Origin: Bacteroidetes bacterium UBA4416
Lineage (GTDB): Bacteria > Bacteroidota > Bacteroidia > B-17B0 > Aurantibacillaceae
Assembly (NCBI GenBank): GCA_002390745.1
Contig: DGQK01000064.1
Location: forward strand, 1-64,000
DNA: 64,000 nucleotides
Direction: 5' to 3'
Shown: positions 23,216-33,108 of the stretch, in pieces
Layout of the letters: each line of letters begins with the position of its first letter
How positions within the stretch are numbered: position 1 is the stretch's first letter
Notes under the pieces: generated by a model
Database searches by the model: none
Seen by the model: the letters and a program-made list of their open reading frames with translations, nothing else
Told to the model about the DNA's origin: nothing
Made by a program: the position numbers and the translations under genes

Positions 23216-24283
23216 TTGAAGAAATTAGCCACATACCTTTTTATTTTAGGGAATCTATCGCTGGCGGCACAAATAGGAGGGCTCAAATCCTATAGTTTCC
23301 TGAGTCTTCCAGGGCCTGCACGCGCCAATGCCCTGTCGGGCGCAGCGATCGCTATCTGGGACAATGATGTGAATCTGGGCTATGGCAATCCGGCGTTGCT
23401 GCATCCTGGTTCCGCGAGGCAGCTGAGCTTCAACCATGTCAACTTTGTGTCTGACCTTAACTATGGCAATTTTGCCTGGGCCAGGCAGCTGAAACAATTC
23501 GGGACCATGGGCCTGGGCCTGCAATATTTCAGCTATGGCAAATTCGATGGCCGCGACGAATACGATGTGTCAACCGGTACATTCAAAGCCGCCGACTACT
23601 CCCTCAATATCAGCATTGCCAAGCCTGTCAATAAAGACAGCAGCTTGTCCATCGGTGCGACCCTTAAAACCATTTATTCTCATTACGAAAGCTATTCTTC
23701 GGTAGGGAATGCCGTTGATGTTGGCTTAACGTATCACGATAAAAAAAACATGGTGATTTCCCTGCTTGCCAAAAATTACGGCCGCATGTGGAAGTCTTAC
23801 TCTACTACGGGAACCAATGAGCCTTTGCCCTTCGACCTGCAGCTGGGCTTTAGCAAAAAAGTATCCAAGGCGCCTTTTCGGCTCATTGTTCAGTACGACC
23901 AGCTCCTGAAATGGGACCTGACTTACACCACAACGGTCAATCAAAGCACCAGCGATCCGTTTGGTACGCAAACCACAGCCAAGACCGATAAGGAGATCAT
24001 GAACGAAAAGATCAGCAAGGGCCTCGATCGTTTTGGCCGCCACATTACGCTGGCTACGGAGATTATCCTGGGTAAGAATGTGTTCGTCAGAGTAGGCTAT
24101 AACTTCCGGAAAGGCAAAGAACTATCTCTGCCCGATAAGCGTGCCGTGAATGGTTTTTCTGCTGGTTTTGGTGTTAAAATCATGAAGTTTCACTTCAACT
24201 ATGCTTATTCCAAATATGCCCTCAATGGCAATTCACATACCTTCGGCATCACCACCAATCTCAACTATTTCCATAAAAAATAG
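23216..24283 (+). CDS. porQ: Type IX secretion system protein PorQ
   Basis: 355 aa. It begins with TTG at 23216, which gives the signal peptide MKKLATYLFILGNLSLAAQ; no ATG fits. The body matches the PorQ outer-membrane barrel family: FLSLPGPARANALSGAAIAIWDNDVNLGYGNPALL near the N-terminus and repeated amphipathic strands ending HTFGITTNLNYF. PorQ belongs to the T9SS attachment complex with PorU, PorV and PorZ. This links it to the four sorting-domain proteins in the window, although the other por genes are elsewhere. Confidence 0.88.
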   Translation: MKKLATYLFILGNLSLAAQIGGLKSYSFLSLPGPARANALSGAAIAIWDNDVNLGYGNPALLHPGSARQLSFNHVNFVSDLNYGNFAWARQLKQFGTMGLGLQYFSYGKFDGRDEYDVSTGTFKAADYSLNISIAKPVNKDSSLSIGATLKTIYSHYESYSSVGNAVDVGLTYHDKKNMVISLLAKNYGRMWKSYSTTGTNEPLPFDLQLGFSKKVSKAPFRLIVQYDQLLKWDLTYTTTVNQSTSDPFGTQTTAKTDKEIMNEKISKGLDRFGRHITLATEIILGKNVFVRVGYNFRKGKELSLPDKRAVNGFSAGFGVKIMKFHFNYAYSKYALNGNSHTFGITTNLNYFHKK

Positions 24284-24325
24284 GTTTCGCTTGCTCATTT
24301 CCTTCAAAAAGTTTAAGAATTAAGA

Positions 24326-24333
24326 TAACTTTG
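24326..24333 (+). promoter_or_regulatory. -7 promoter box for the Nudix gene
   Basis: TAACTTTG fits TAnnTTTG, 48 bases before the ATG. No matching -33 element. Confidence 0.45.
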
Positions 24334-24381
24334 TCTTAACAGGGGATTGCGCTAATGGTCGGGATGCCCGGTTAAAAAACG

Positions 24382-24816
24382 ATGAAGCATTTTAATGTAC
24401 GGGTATATGGCATCCTCCTGGTGGATAACAAGCTGTTGGTTTCCGATGAGCACATCAAAGGGATGAACATTACGAAGCTGCCCGGTGGCGGACTTGAGTT
24501 CGGCGAAGGACCTGCAGATTGCGTCGTCAGGGAATTTAAGGAAGAGCTTGACCTGGATATAGAGGTCGTTTCTCATTTTTATACCACCGACTTTTTTGTG
24601 CATTCGGCATTTAATACCAATAGCCAGGTCATCAGCATTTACTATAAGGTGCGGGCGAAAAGCCCCCTGTCGGTGAAAATTTCCGAGGTGCCCTTTGACT
24701 TTGTGAAGAAAGAAGGCGCTCAGTCTTTCCGCTGGATCGATTGCAGAATGGTATCAGAAAGGGATTTCACCTTTGTGATCGATAAGCGTGTAGGCGATAT
24801 GCTGGGCGGTAACTAA
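24382..24816 (+). CDS. Nudix hydrolase
   Basis: 144 aa. A full Nudix box from Gly35 to about residue 57 (GGGLEFGEG then REFKEEL) supplies the metal-binding glutamates. It hydrolyses a nucleoside-diphosphate-linked compound; the substrate is unknown. The stop codon is only three bases from the stop of the converging 24820 gene, with no room for a terminator. Confidence 0.92.
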   Translation: MKHFNVRVYGILLVDNKLLVSDEHIKGMNITKLPGGGLEFGEGPADCVVREFKEELDLDIEVVSHFYTTDFFVHSAFNTNSQVISIYYKVRAKSPLSVKISEVPFDFVKKEGAQSFRWIDCRMVSERDFTFVIDKRVGDMLGGN

Positions 24817-24819
24817 AGC

Positions 24820-25485
24820 CTATCGTAGTTCGAGCTCTGGCTCCTGGCTTTCCTGGTTCAGGTTCGTGGACGACGTATTGATGGTCGGAATTTCTTCGGA
24901 TACCACTTTTTTCTGTTTTTTCTTCTTTACAAGTGGCTGCTGCTGGCTGGTAGTTGTGTTGGCGGCTGTTACAGCAGGAGGAGGGGCAGGGCTTTTCACC
25001 GGGGCGGCCTCTGCCGGCTTTGTTTTGGCTTTTTGTATCGCCTGCTTCGTTTCGGCGGGTAGTATGACCGCCTGTTGAGCCGTAGGCGTAGAAACAGCAA
25101 TGGTTGTTGTTGCAGGAGCCTGTGCCGGTTTTTCAGCAGCGGTGCTTATACCTGTAAGCTGCGCCTTTACAGTTGCCGGCGTTTCCGGTTTTTTCTGCTC
25201 CGGTATAGCCTTGGTGACCCTGGTATCTTTCTTTTTGAAATCCACAAAGCTGAATAAGGTAGCTGACAGCCCGCCGATGAGCACAACAAAGATGAGTGGG
25301 ACCACAACAGAGCGGCTGATGCTCAGGTTGAACCGGGGGCTAAAGGAAGCCTGCTTCGGTTTTACATCCGGCTGTGCCAGCTGCTCAAAGCGATTCCAGG
25401 CGGAAGGATCGTTTTCCATGACACCGTCGCGGAGCATGATCCTGATCTGCCTTTCATCTAATTCGTAGCTAAATTGGTTGCTCAT
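24820..25485 (-). CDS. Single-TM protein downstream of the ECF sigma factor, possible anti-sigma-like partner
   Basis: 221 aa. Cytosolic N-terminal ~55 residues (ELDERQIRIMLRDGVMENDPSAWNRFEQL), one TM helix (about 60-80, VVVPLIFVVLIGGLSATLFSFV), then a low-complexity P/T/A/K-rich periplasmic region. It overlaps the sigma gene by 17 bases. The topology and coupling suit an anti-sigma or sigma-regulating protein, but no anti-sigma signature such as HxxxCxxC is present. Confidence 0.8.
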   Translation of the reverse strand: MSNQFSYELDERQIRIMLRDGVMENDPSAWNRFEQLAQPDVKPKQASFSPRFNLSISRSVVVPLIFVVLIGGLSATLFSFVDFKKKDTRVTKAIPEQKKPETPATVKAQLTGISTAAEKPAQAPATTTIAVSTPTAQQAVILPAETKQAIQKAKTKPAEAAPVKSPAPPPAVTAANTTTSQQQPLVKKKKQKKVVSEEIPTINTSSTNLNQESQEPELELR

Positions 25486-26056
25486 CTTTCTCCGTTTTTA
25501 AATTTTTCTCAATAGACTTTTGCAAATTGAACCGGGCCTTTTCCAGGTTTGATTTGATCGTTTGGGCGCTCGTTTCCAGGAGTTCTGAAATGTGCTCGAG
25601 GGTGTAATTATCGATCACGTGAAGGTTAAATACCAGCCGCTGGGAAGGTACGAGTTGCTGAATCGATTTCAGCAGCACTTCCTCGTTCAGGTTTTTTAAG
25701 TCAATCAGTTGCGTGTCGAGGAAAAGGTCGTAGGTGGTTTCTTTATGTTGTTCCACCGCTTTTACGGTGCTTGCCACGTAATATTCGTTACGGATGTTTT
25801 TGATGTACTTCACGGCGAAGGCAATAAACTCATGCCTGACGTAATCGTCGAGGTTGTATTTTTTCTGGGTTCTGTAATCTCCCAGGTTTGCAAACAGATG
25901 GGAAAAACCGCTGAGCACAATCTGAGAGGATTGTGACTTATTCTTGGAATACCGGAATGAAATATAAGCCAGCCCCGGATAAAAACGGTCGAAAAAATCC
26001 TTTTTGGCCGTCTGATCGTTCTTGAGGCACGCTGATATCAATTCCGTTTCTGACAT
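25469..26056 (-). CDS. ECF-type RNA polymerase sigma factor
   Basis: 195 aa from the ATG at 26056 (MSETELISACLKNDQTAKKDFFDRFYPGL), the normal sigma-2 N-terminus; the frame extends nine codons further upstream. Region 4 is seen in LVPSQRLVFNLHVIDNYTLEHISELLETSAQTIKSNLEKARFNLQKSI. It directs RNA polymerase to an unknown set of promoters. A stress or envelope role is common for such pairs, but nothing here identifies the regulon. Confidence 0.9.
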   Translation of the reverse strand: MSETELISACLKNDQTAKKDFFDRFYPGLAYISFRYSKNKSQSSQIVLSGFSHLFANLGDYRTQKKYNLDDYVRHEFIAFAVKYIKNIRNEYYVASTVKAVEQHKETTYDLFLDTQLIDLKNLNEEVLLKSIQQLVPSQRLVFNLHVIDNYTLEHISELLETSAQTIKSNLEKARFNLQKSIEKNLKTEKDEQPI

Positions 26057-26190
26057 ACCTGGGATGGAATGGTTTATAAACAATTTCTACGGGTTTTCAA
26101 CAAAAAAAGTTTCTGTATTGGGATAAATATGTTAAAAAATATACGATTGAATATTATTCTGCGACCAATGAATAGCATCTGTAGACCAAA

Positions 26191-26649
26191 TTAATTCTGA
26201 AGATTGATGCGCTCGCTGTAATCAACCGGAAACCGCTTTTTAATAAAGAGCTTGCCTGCCCGTAGATCTCCCTGGATGCGGATAGTTCCTGAGGCGGCAT
26301 TGCCGATCAGCTTCATCACATCGCTGAGGTTCAGGCTTTCAGGGCTTGATTTGAGTTTAAACACATACGACTTCTCGGTATTGGCACCAATGTGTACGCG
26401 TTTATGGAGTTTCGCTTTTCCCAGTTTCACACCACCGTATATGATATCGAATTCCGATTTGTAAATAGAAAAGCCTACCGTATTGGGATTTTTGATCGTG
26501 AGCTGCAGTTCGCCTTCAATTTCTTTTAAGCTCATTTTCTGGATGCTGAAACGATCCACATTGGTAAGGCTGATCTCTTTAAAATCACGACATGATCCCA
26601 GCAGAAGGGTGACGAGAAGAAGGCAGCAGCAGAATGTTTTTTTTAGCAT
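26191..26649 (-). CDS. LEA14/WHy-type lipoprotein
   Basis: 152 aa. Lipobox LLGSC (Cys20). The mature part matches the LEA type 2 fold: LTIKNPNTVGFSIYKSEFDIIYGGVKLGKAKL, the hallmark NPN motif of this family, then a second half of strands. It is anchored in a membrane facing the periplasm or surface. Its role in bacteria is not established. Confidence 0.87.
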   Translation of the reverse strand: MLKKTFCCCLLLVTLLLGSCRDFKEISLTNVDRFSIQKMSLKEIEGELQLTIKNPNTVGFSIYKSEFDIIYGGVKLGKAKLHKRVHIGANTEKSYVFKLKSSPESLNLSDVMKLIGNAASGTIRIQGDLRAGKLFIKKRFPVDYSERINLQN

Positions 26650-26799
26650 AGAGTTGTAGGTTTAGAAGGCGTCCCGGTAAAAATACGCGCGTGTAGAGGT
26701 AAATACGGAGCGTAACCTTGCGTGTTATATTTTTTGGCTTAATGTTTGCGTTTAATAAGTCGGACAAGTAAAACTATTGATAAGCATTTGGCAATAGTT

Positions 26800-26830
26800 T
26801 TTGGTTTCTGATAAAATCGGTTTAAATTTA
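26800..26830 (+). promoter_or_regulatory. Possible promoter of the 1009-aa T9SS cargo gene
   Basis: TTTG (26800-26803), 19 bases, TAAATTTA (26823-26830), one mismatch from TAnnTTTG. Confidence 0.4.
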
Positions 26831-26851
26831 CAATAACAAAATCAATGTACC

Positions 26852-29800
26852 ATGGTTAAAATTTACACAAAACTCTTTGTAGCGGCTATTTCGGTTTTAG
26901 CGTTGCAAAGTCAGGCTCAGGTTACCGCGTATTCCGAAAATTTCGGTGGAGCAGGAGTAACCACATTTCCCGGAGGATGGACCTCTGCCTCTGCCGATTG
27001 GTTAATTGATCCAAACGACCTTAATGGCGGTGGAGTTCCGGTATGTACGGTTCCGGGAACATCAGGAAACAGCGTCATGGCTGGAGCTGATGGTACAAGC
27101 GGCGTTCCCCAGTCATCCGTTTCACAGCCCTTTTCAACAATAGGTTACAGCAACCTGATGCTCAGCTGGAACGGCTACCGCGGCTCCGGAGCGCCAACGG
27201 TTACTCTGGCCATCAGTACGGATAACGTGTCCTACACCACAATCCCGTTTACAGATGTTACGGATGATGATACCTGGCATGCTGTTAGCCCGATTTCTAT
27301 TCCTGCCACATTCAATGGGCAGGCCACCGTTTACCTGAGATGGTCTTATGTCACAACAGCCACCAACTTCTTCGCCTTCGATGATATTAAAGTAGAAGGG
27401 GTGACCTCGCCCATCTTTTACTGGAATGGTTCAGGCCCGGTGACGGCCTTATCTTCCTGGGGCACAAATACCGATGGTACAGGCCTGGCGCCGAGCAACT
27501 TTACCGCTAACCAGCAAATCTTTAACCTTGTCAATAATACATCGGCTACCCTCGGCTCAAGCTTAACGATCGGTGGTACGGGTTCTGTCCTTAATGTAGG
27601 CGACGGCGTTACCGGAATCAACTTCATTACCAATGCTACCCTGGCCTTCACCGGCGGCGCAAAAATGAATGTGTTGAATACATCAACGCTCACTATGCAA
27701 TCAACACCCTTTCCTTCAATCTCTGATGTCGTGATCAGCACCGGCTCTACGATCGATTTTGCGCAATCCAGTGCGGTCAGCATCTGGGCTGCAACTTACC
27801 ATAATCTTATTATTTCAGGATCTTCAGATAAGACTATATCCGGAAGCCCCGTTGTGAACGGCGTTCTGAATCTTAACGGCAGAAACCTCGCCATGACAAA
27901 CAGTGCGCTCCTGGCACTTACCCTTAACGGAACGATTACAGGTACGGGAGCACTGAAAACCGGTAACTCAAGGCTGGTTATCGGTGGCTCTGGCGCGTTT
28001 GGCACAGTGAATTTTGTAGCAGGCTTTACAGCACTTTCGGTCAATCAGTTGACGATAAACAGGGCAAGTGCCGGGCAGGTAACCTTAGGCGGGAATTTAA
28101 CCGTAAGCGGTGCCGCCAGCTTTCAGAATGGAACAATTGATCTGAACGGGAAGGCGCTTACCCTCAACGGCGCTATCACATTTCCGAGTACAGCCACCAA
28201 TGGTAATTTTATCGGTTCCGGCACTTCTACCCTCACTATCGGCGGTTCGGGCGCTTTTACCAATAACAGCCTGTTTATGAACCAGGGCTCCGCTGCCAAC
28301 AGCTCTCTGTATGATCTTAGCATTACCAGGAACAACGGGCAGGCTCTTAACCTCGGCAACCCGCTCAATATCATCAACTCTATCACGACCACGTCAACGT
28401 CTGTTGCCTCGGGTGGTAACCTTACCCTGAAAGCAGATGCCAGCAGAAGCGCCATGGTAAATGCGATGTCTACCGGCGGCGGAATTACCGGTAACGTAAC
28501 GGTTGAAACCATTGCCGCTACTTCCGGCACCACAGGCTGGACCAATTTGAGCCCTACCGTCAATGGGATGACTGTAGCGAGCTGGGACGGACAGTTCCCG
28601 ATGTCTTGCTCGGGTTGTATCAATGACGAATATTCGGCCGGTGGCTATTTTGTGTCCATCCAGGGTTGGGATGAAGGATTGAGCGGCGGTGCGGAATACG
28701 TGGAGCTGACAGGATCATCATCGCTGCCATTAGGCAAAGGTTTCTGGGTATACCTCGGTACAGGCCAGAGCTCTACCTCATCCGTATTGATCACAACATC
28801 AGGGTCTCTCGGTCAGGGAGTGTTCACAACACCGGTTACGGTTTCCGCACAGTCGGGTAATAATTTGGTAGCCAATCCTTATGCGGCTCCTATCAGCTGG
28901 ACTGCCGTTGCTTCCGATCCGTCCAACAGCAACCTCGATGGTTCTGCGATCGTGTATAGCCCTGTAGGCGGGCAGATTACCCTCAATGGCTCAGGTGCTT
29001 CCACACCAAGTGGATTTATCACTGGAGGGGTTATCCCAAGAGGCCAGGGCTTTTATGTTCATGCCAACAGCGCCGGCAATGTTACTTTCCGTGAAGCGCA
29101 TAAATCAACCGCTAATACCAGCGCCAACCCAATTCTGAGGGCTGCCGCTACACCGGCTGCCAACGAGTTCAGGTTAAGTATTGCAGGCCCTTATGCCGGC
29201 TACGATGAAGCTTTGTTCATCTTTGATAACAACGCTACCGAAAACTTCGACCGCATGCTGGATGCTTATAAAATGTTCAATACGCCGGGTTATGTAGGCT
29301 ACCCGGGTGTATATTCGCAATACACATCTATCTGTAGCCGCATGGGCAACAGGGACTATGCTATCAATGCGATTCCTTCCAATGGCTCAAACGATCTGGT
29401 GATCCCTATCCTGGCGAAAGCGATGGTGGCAGGAACCTATACGATCGCTCCGATCGATATCCAGAATATCCCTGCCGGAGCCTGTGTGATCCTGAAGGAT
29501 AAACTGTTAGGTGTAAGCCACAACCTGAGAACAGGAGCTTATGTGTGCACCTTATCGGATACGACACAGACACCGCGTTTTGAATTAACCGTTTGCAGAA
29601 ACAATGTGTCTACCGGTATTCAGAATGCTGCCAGTGCCAATGATCAGATCTTCATCAATCAGGATCAGGCCGGCGCCTATGTGAAAACAAACTTCGAAGG
29701 CAGCACCAAGGCAACCATTTCTGCTTACAACACCATGGGCCAGAAACTGATGGCTGATAAGGAGGTAGAGGGAAAAGAAAATACAACTTACCTCGATCTG

Positions 29801-29881
29801 GGCAATGTGCATTCGCAGGTGGTGATCATTAAAGTAACTACGGCAACTCAGAGTTCTGTAAGGAAAATATACATGAACTAA
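26852..29881 (+). CDS. Large secreted T9SS-cargo protein
   Basis: 1009 aa. Signal peptide about 1-22 (ALQSQAQ). The N-terminal 160 residues resemble a jelly-roll/MAM-like domain (YSENFGGAGVTTFPGGWTS ... FFAFDDIKVEG). The middle is a long run of T/S/G/N-rich strands (about 200-560) like a beta-solenoid adhesin. The C-terminal ~85 residues (GAYVKTNFEGSTKATISAYNTMGQKL ... VRKIYMN) look like a T9SS sorting domain. Expected to be surface-attached; no enzyme motif seen. Confidence 0.87.
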   Translation: MVKIYTKLFVAAISVLALQSQAQVTAYSENFGGAGVTTFPGGWTSASADWLIDPNDLNGGGVPVCTVPGTSGNSVMAGADGTSGVPQSSVSQPFSTIGYSNLMLSWNGYRGSGAPTVTLAISTDNVSYTTIPFTDVTDDDTWHAVSPISIPATFNGQATVYLRWSYVTTATNFFAFDDIKVEGVTSPIFYWNGSGPVTALSSWGTNTDGTGLAPSNFTANQQIFNLVNNTSATLGSSLTIGGTGSVLNVGDGVTGINFITNATLAFTGGAKMNVLNTSTLTMQSTPFPSISDVVISTGSTIDFAQSSAVSIWAATYHNLIISGSSDKTISGSPVVNGVLNLNGRNLAMTNSALLALTLNGTITGTGALKTGNSRLVIGGSGAFGTVNFVAGFTALSVNQLTINRASAGQVTLGGNLTVSGAASFQNGTIDLNGKALTLNGAITFPSTATNGNFIGSGTSTLTIGGSGAFTNNSLFMNQGSAANSSLYDLSITRNNGQALNLGNPLNIINSITTTSTSVASGGNLTLKADASRSAMVNAMSTGGGITGNVTVETIAATSGTTGWTNLSPTVNGMTVASWDGQFPMSCSGCINDEYSAGGYFVSIQGWDEGLSGGAEYVELTGSSSLPLGKGFWVYLGTGQSSTSSVLITTSGSLGQGVFTTPVTVSAQSGNNLVANPYAAPISWTAVASDPSNSNLDGSAIVYSPVGGQITLNGSGASTPSGFITGGVIPRGQGFYVHANSAGNVTFREAHKSTANTSANPILRAAATPAANEFRLSIAGPYAGYDEALFIFDNNATENFDRMLDAYKMFNTPGYVGYPGVYSQYTSICSRMGNRDYAINAIPSNGSNDLVIPILAKAMVAGTYTIAPIDIQNIPAGACVILKDKLLGVSHNLRTGAYVCTLSDTTQTPRFELTVCRNNVSTGIQNAASANDQIFINQDQAGAYVKTNFEGSTKATISAYNTMGQKLMADKEVEGKENTTYLDLGNVHSQVVIIKVTTATQSSVRKIYMN

Positions 29882-29900
29882 GGTTTGTAAATATTGCATG

Positions 29901-29936
29901 AAAAAAGGCATCACGACGCGTCGTGATGCCTTTTTT
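29901..29936. terminator. Perfect 36-bp palindromic terminator
   Basis: Self-complementary over its whole length: AAAAAAGGCATCACGACG then its exact complement CGTCGTGATGCCTTTTTT. The core CACGACGCGTCGTG recurs at 51803-51816. Confidence 0.9.
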
Positions 29937-29952
29937 GTATCTTTAAAGCTTG

Positions 29953-32900
29953 ATGCAGGCCGCTAATTTTGTCGTTTACAAGTCCTCCGCCGGGAGCGGG
30001 AAAACTTTTACACTCGTAAAAGAATACTTGAAACTGGCCATGGCCAACGACCATACCCTGACAAGCGCATACAGGAGCATCCTGGCAATTACCTTTACCA
30101 ATAAGGCTGCAGCCGAAATGAAATGGCGCATCATCAAAGCGCTGAGAGAGATCAGTGCCGGGGCAAACGCCACGCTGGCGGCGATCCTGTCGGATGAGAT
30201 GCAGGTGGGAGAAGAAGATCTGAAACAACGGGCAAAAGTGGTGGTGACCGAAATCCTGCATCACTATTCCGATTTTTCAGTTGGTACGATCGATAGCTTT
30301 ACACACCGTGTGATCCGTACCTTTGCCCTGGATCTCCAGCTGCCGGTTAATTTCCAGATCGAAACGGATTCCGACAGCGTATTCAAAAAGGTGATCTCGA
30401 TGCTCATCAATAACCTGGGAAAGGATCAGCTCATTACAGAATACCTGGTGCGTTTTTCCCTCGACCAGCTGGAAGAGAACAAGAACTGGGATCCGGAAGC
30501 CACGCTCATTGGGTTTATCAAGGAGGTCAACCGGGAAGGGGCCGGCGACCTGGTGCAGCAACTGAGCCATTATACCATCAGCGATTTCGAGCATATCAGG
30601 CAGCAGCTGATACAGTTCATGAAGTCCTATGAGGCCGTCCTGAAAGCAGCCGGAGAAGAGGCCTTACAGCTCATTCATTCGGCACAGCTCCAGGCTTCGG
30701 CTTTCGCCAGTGGAGCTGCCGGTATTTATAATTTATATGTGAAGCTTGCGCACCTGAAAGCAACTTCTGAAGCAGAGCTCTTTGGCGCTAATGTCAACAA
30801 AACCCTCCAGGAAGATAAATGGTATGGCGGAAAGGCAAGCGCTTCGGAAAAGCAGGCCGTCGATGCGATAAAAGGAAAGCTGGAAGAGCTGGCCCTGAAG
30901 GTGCGCGCCTGGATCCGGGAGAACCATGAGCGCTACAATGTGTATACCCTGATCTATAAAAACATCTATGCGATAGGGCTGGTGAATGAGCTGGCAAAGC
31001 TGACAGCGCAATACAAGGAAGAGGAGAATATCCTGTTCATCTCCGAATTCAACGAGCGCATTTCGGATGTGGTGAACCTGGAGCCTGCGCCATTTATCTT
31101 TGAGCGCCTGGGCGACCGTTACCGTCATTTTTTACTGGACGAATTCCAGGATACGTCGGCGATGCAATGGCAGAACATGCTGCCGCTCATCGACAACTCC
31201 CTTGCCGGCGGGCACCGCAACCTGATTGTAGGCGATGGCAAACAGTCGATCTACCGCTGGCGAAATGCTGATGTAGAGCAGTTTGTAAGCCTGCCGGAGA
31301 TTCACATGCCTGCTAAGAACGAGATCATCATGGAGCGCGAGGCTTCACTGATCAGGAATTTTGAAGGAAGAAACCTCCGGAAGAATTTCAGGAGCGAAGC
31401 GCTCATCGTGAAATTCAACAATACGCTCTTCGATTATTTATCATCGGCAGTGCTGAGCCATGACATGAAACCCATCTACGATCAGCAACAGCAGGAGCAT
31501 AAGCCCGATGAAAAAGGCTATGTGAGTATCGAGTTCCCGCAAACGGGAGAAGACGACCAGGATGCCGTGAACGCCGCGCACATCCTCCGGCACATTCACC
31601 AAGCCTTGTCTTCCGGCTACCATTATTCAGATATCTGCGTTATTGTGAGGGTGAACCGTCATGGCAATACCATCGCTAATTTTCTGATAGGGCAGGGCAT
31701 CCCGGTTGTGTCGGCAGAGTCGCTGCTGTTGGGAAAAGCCAACGAGATCAATGTGGTGATGCAATTCCTGAAATACGTGGCCAACCACAAGGACCTGGTT
31801 TCCGCTTCTGCTGTGGTGAACTACCTTCATGAGCAGGGCTTTTGCGGGGAAGAACAATATGTGTCTTTTCTGAGAGAGCTTAATATGAGCAAAACAAAAT
31901 CACTCTATGATATTCTGGCGCTTTGCGGGATCCGCATCGACCTGTTGAAAGTGACGGCTTCGGGCCTGCTCGACAGCTGCCTGGAGATCATCCGTGCGCT
32001 TGGCCTGCAAAAGATCAACGCGCCTTATATCCGTTTTTTCCTGGATGAAGTGCTGGCTTTCCAGCAGGTAAACACCGCTAATACCATTCTCTTCATCGAG
32101 TGGTGGGAGAAGCGCTGTGAGAAAGCTTCCGTGATCATTCCGGAAGGGATGAACGCTGTGAACATCATGACCATCCATGCATCCAAAGGCCTTGAGTTCC
32201 CGGTGGTCATCAGCCCGTATATGGCCTGGGATGTGGAAAGCACCGAATCCATCTGGGTAGAGGTGGCAGAGGAAGGCTTAAATATGCCTGTAGCGATGAT
32301 CAGCACCACAAAGAATGCCGACAGCACAGTGTATAAGCCCCTGGTGGAGAAAGAAAGGCAGCAGCAGGCTATGGACAACCTGAACCTGTTGTATGTGGAT
32401 TTTACAAGGGCCGTGGAGCGCCTGCATATTATTTCTCCCGAGCCGAAGCGCCATTCCAAAAAAAATGTCCATACCTGGCTGAAAGAATTTGCCCTTAGCC
32501 AATCGGGCTATAACAGCGATAAGGCTATCCTCGAATACGGGGAGCTGTCGGCAAAGATCAGCCAGCACTCCAAAGCCAGCCTCGAGCCTTTACCGGTTCA
32601 TGAGCTCAACATCTTCAGCAACCCGGAGGTGATCGAGATCAAAGGTTCTTCCTCTTATAAAGTGAATGAAGATCTGGCAAAGGCCAGGGAATACGGGATC
32701 CTCGTACATTACCTGTTGTCGCAGGTGGTGTCTTCGCATGATATTGACGAGGTAGTGCAGCAGGCTCTTCTCGCCGGCGATATTTCGGAAGAGGAAGCTG
32801 GGCTTATTTCTCAGAGCATCAAAGCACTGGTTTCCATCGATCGTATCGCTCCTTATTTTGTTCCCGGCCTGGATATCCGGAATGAGCTGGAGATCATGAC

Positions 32901-33108
32901 GGCAGGAGGCGCCATCCTCCGGCCCGACCGGGTAGTAATTGCCGATGGACACGCCGTGGTGATCGATTATAAGACCGGGAAGAAAAATCCGGCGAAATAC
33001 CACGCACAAATGCAGGATTACGAGCAGGCCCTGTTAAGTTTAGGCTATGCTTCCGTAAAAAAAATTCTCCTTTATATTCATGAACAGGATGTAGAAGTCG
33101 TTTTTTAA
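29953..33108 (+). CDS. UvrD/AddA-like helicase-nuclease
   Basis: 1051 aa from the ATG at 29953. SF1 helicase motifs: Walker A SAGSGKT (Lys17), Ia AITFTNKAAAEMK, II HFLLDEFQDTS, III GDGKQSIYRWR, V TIHASKGLEFPVV, VI LLYVDFTRAVERL. The C-terminus has a PD-(D/E)XK nuclease block (RPDRVV ... VIDYKTGK, then QMQDYEQAL). It should process double-strand DNA ends for recombination, like AddA. No AddB partner is adjacent, whereas the two usually sit together. The start lies seven bases after a near-consensus box TATCTTTA. Confidence 0.9.
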   Translation: MQAANFVVYKSSAGSGKTFTLVKEYLKLAMANDHTLTSAYRSILAITFTNKAAAEMKWRIIKALREISAGANATLAAILSDEMQVGEEDLKQRAKVVVTEILHHYSDFSVGTIDSFTHRVIRTFALDLQLPVNFQIETDSDSVFKKVISMLINNLGKDQLITEYLVRFSLDQLEENKNWDPEATLIGFIKEVNREGAGDLVQQLSHYTISDFEHIRQQLIQFMKSYEAVLKAAGEEALQLIHSAQLQASAFASGAAGIYNLYVKLAHLKATSEAELFGANVNKTLQEDKWYGGKASASEKQAVDAIKGKLEELALKVRAWIRENHERYNVYTLIYKNIYAIGLVNELAKLTAQYKEEENILFISEFNERISDVVNLEPAPFIFERLGDRYRHFLLDEFQDTSAMQWQNMLPLIDNSLAGGHRNLIVGDGKQSIYRWRNADVEQFVSLPEIHMPAKNEIIMEREASLIRNFEGRNLRKNFRSEALIVKFNNTLFDYLSSAVLSHDMKPIYDQQQQEHKPDEKGYVSIEFPQTGEDDQDAVNAAHILRHIHQALSSGYHYSDICVIVRVNRHGNTIANFLIGQGIPVVSAESLLLGKANEINVVMQFLKYVANHKDLVSASAVVNYLHEQGFCGEEQYVSFLRELNMSKTKSLYDILALCGIRIDLLKVTASGLLDSCLEIIRALGLQKINAPYIRFFLDEVLAFQQVNTANTILFIEWWEKRCEKASVIIPEGMNAVNIMTIHASKGLEFPVVISPYMAWDVESTESIWVEVAEEGLNMPVAMISTTKNADSTVYKPLVEKERQQQAMDNLNLLYVDFTRAVERLHIISPEPKRHSKKNVHTWLKEFALSQSGYNSDKAILEYGELSAKISQHSKASLEPLPVHELNIFSNPEVIEIKGSSSYKVNEDLAKAREYGILVHYLLSQVVSSHDIDEVVQQALLAGDISEEEAGLISQSIKALVSIDRIAPYFVPGLDIRNELEIMTAGGAILRPDRVVIADGHAVVIDYKTGKKNPAKYHAQMQDYEQALLSLGYASVKKILLYIHEQDVEVVF

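Noticed and set aside
25469..26056. Identification of the ECF sigma factor as the T9SS regulator SigP
   Set aside because: PorX/PorY are not nearby and ECF factors are too similar to assign by eye.
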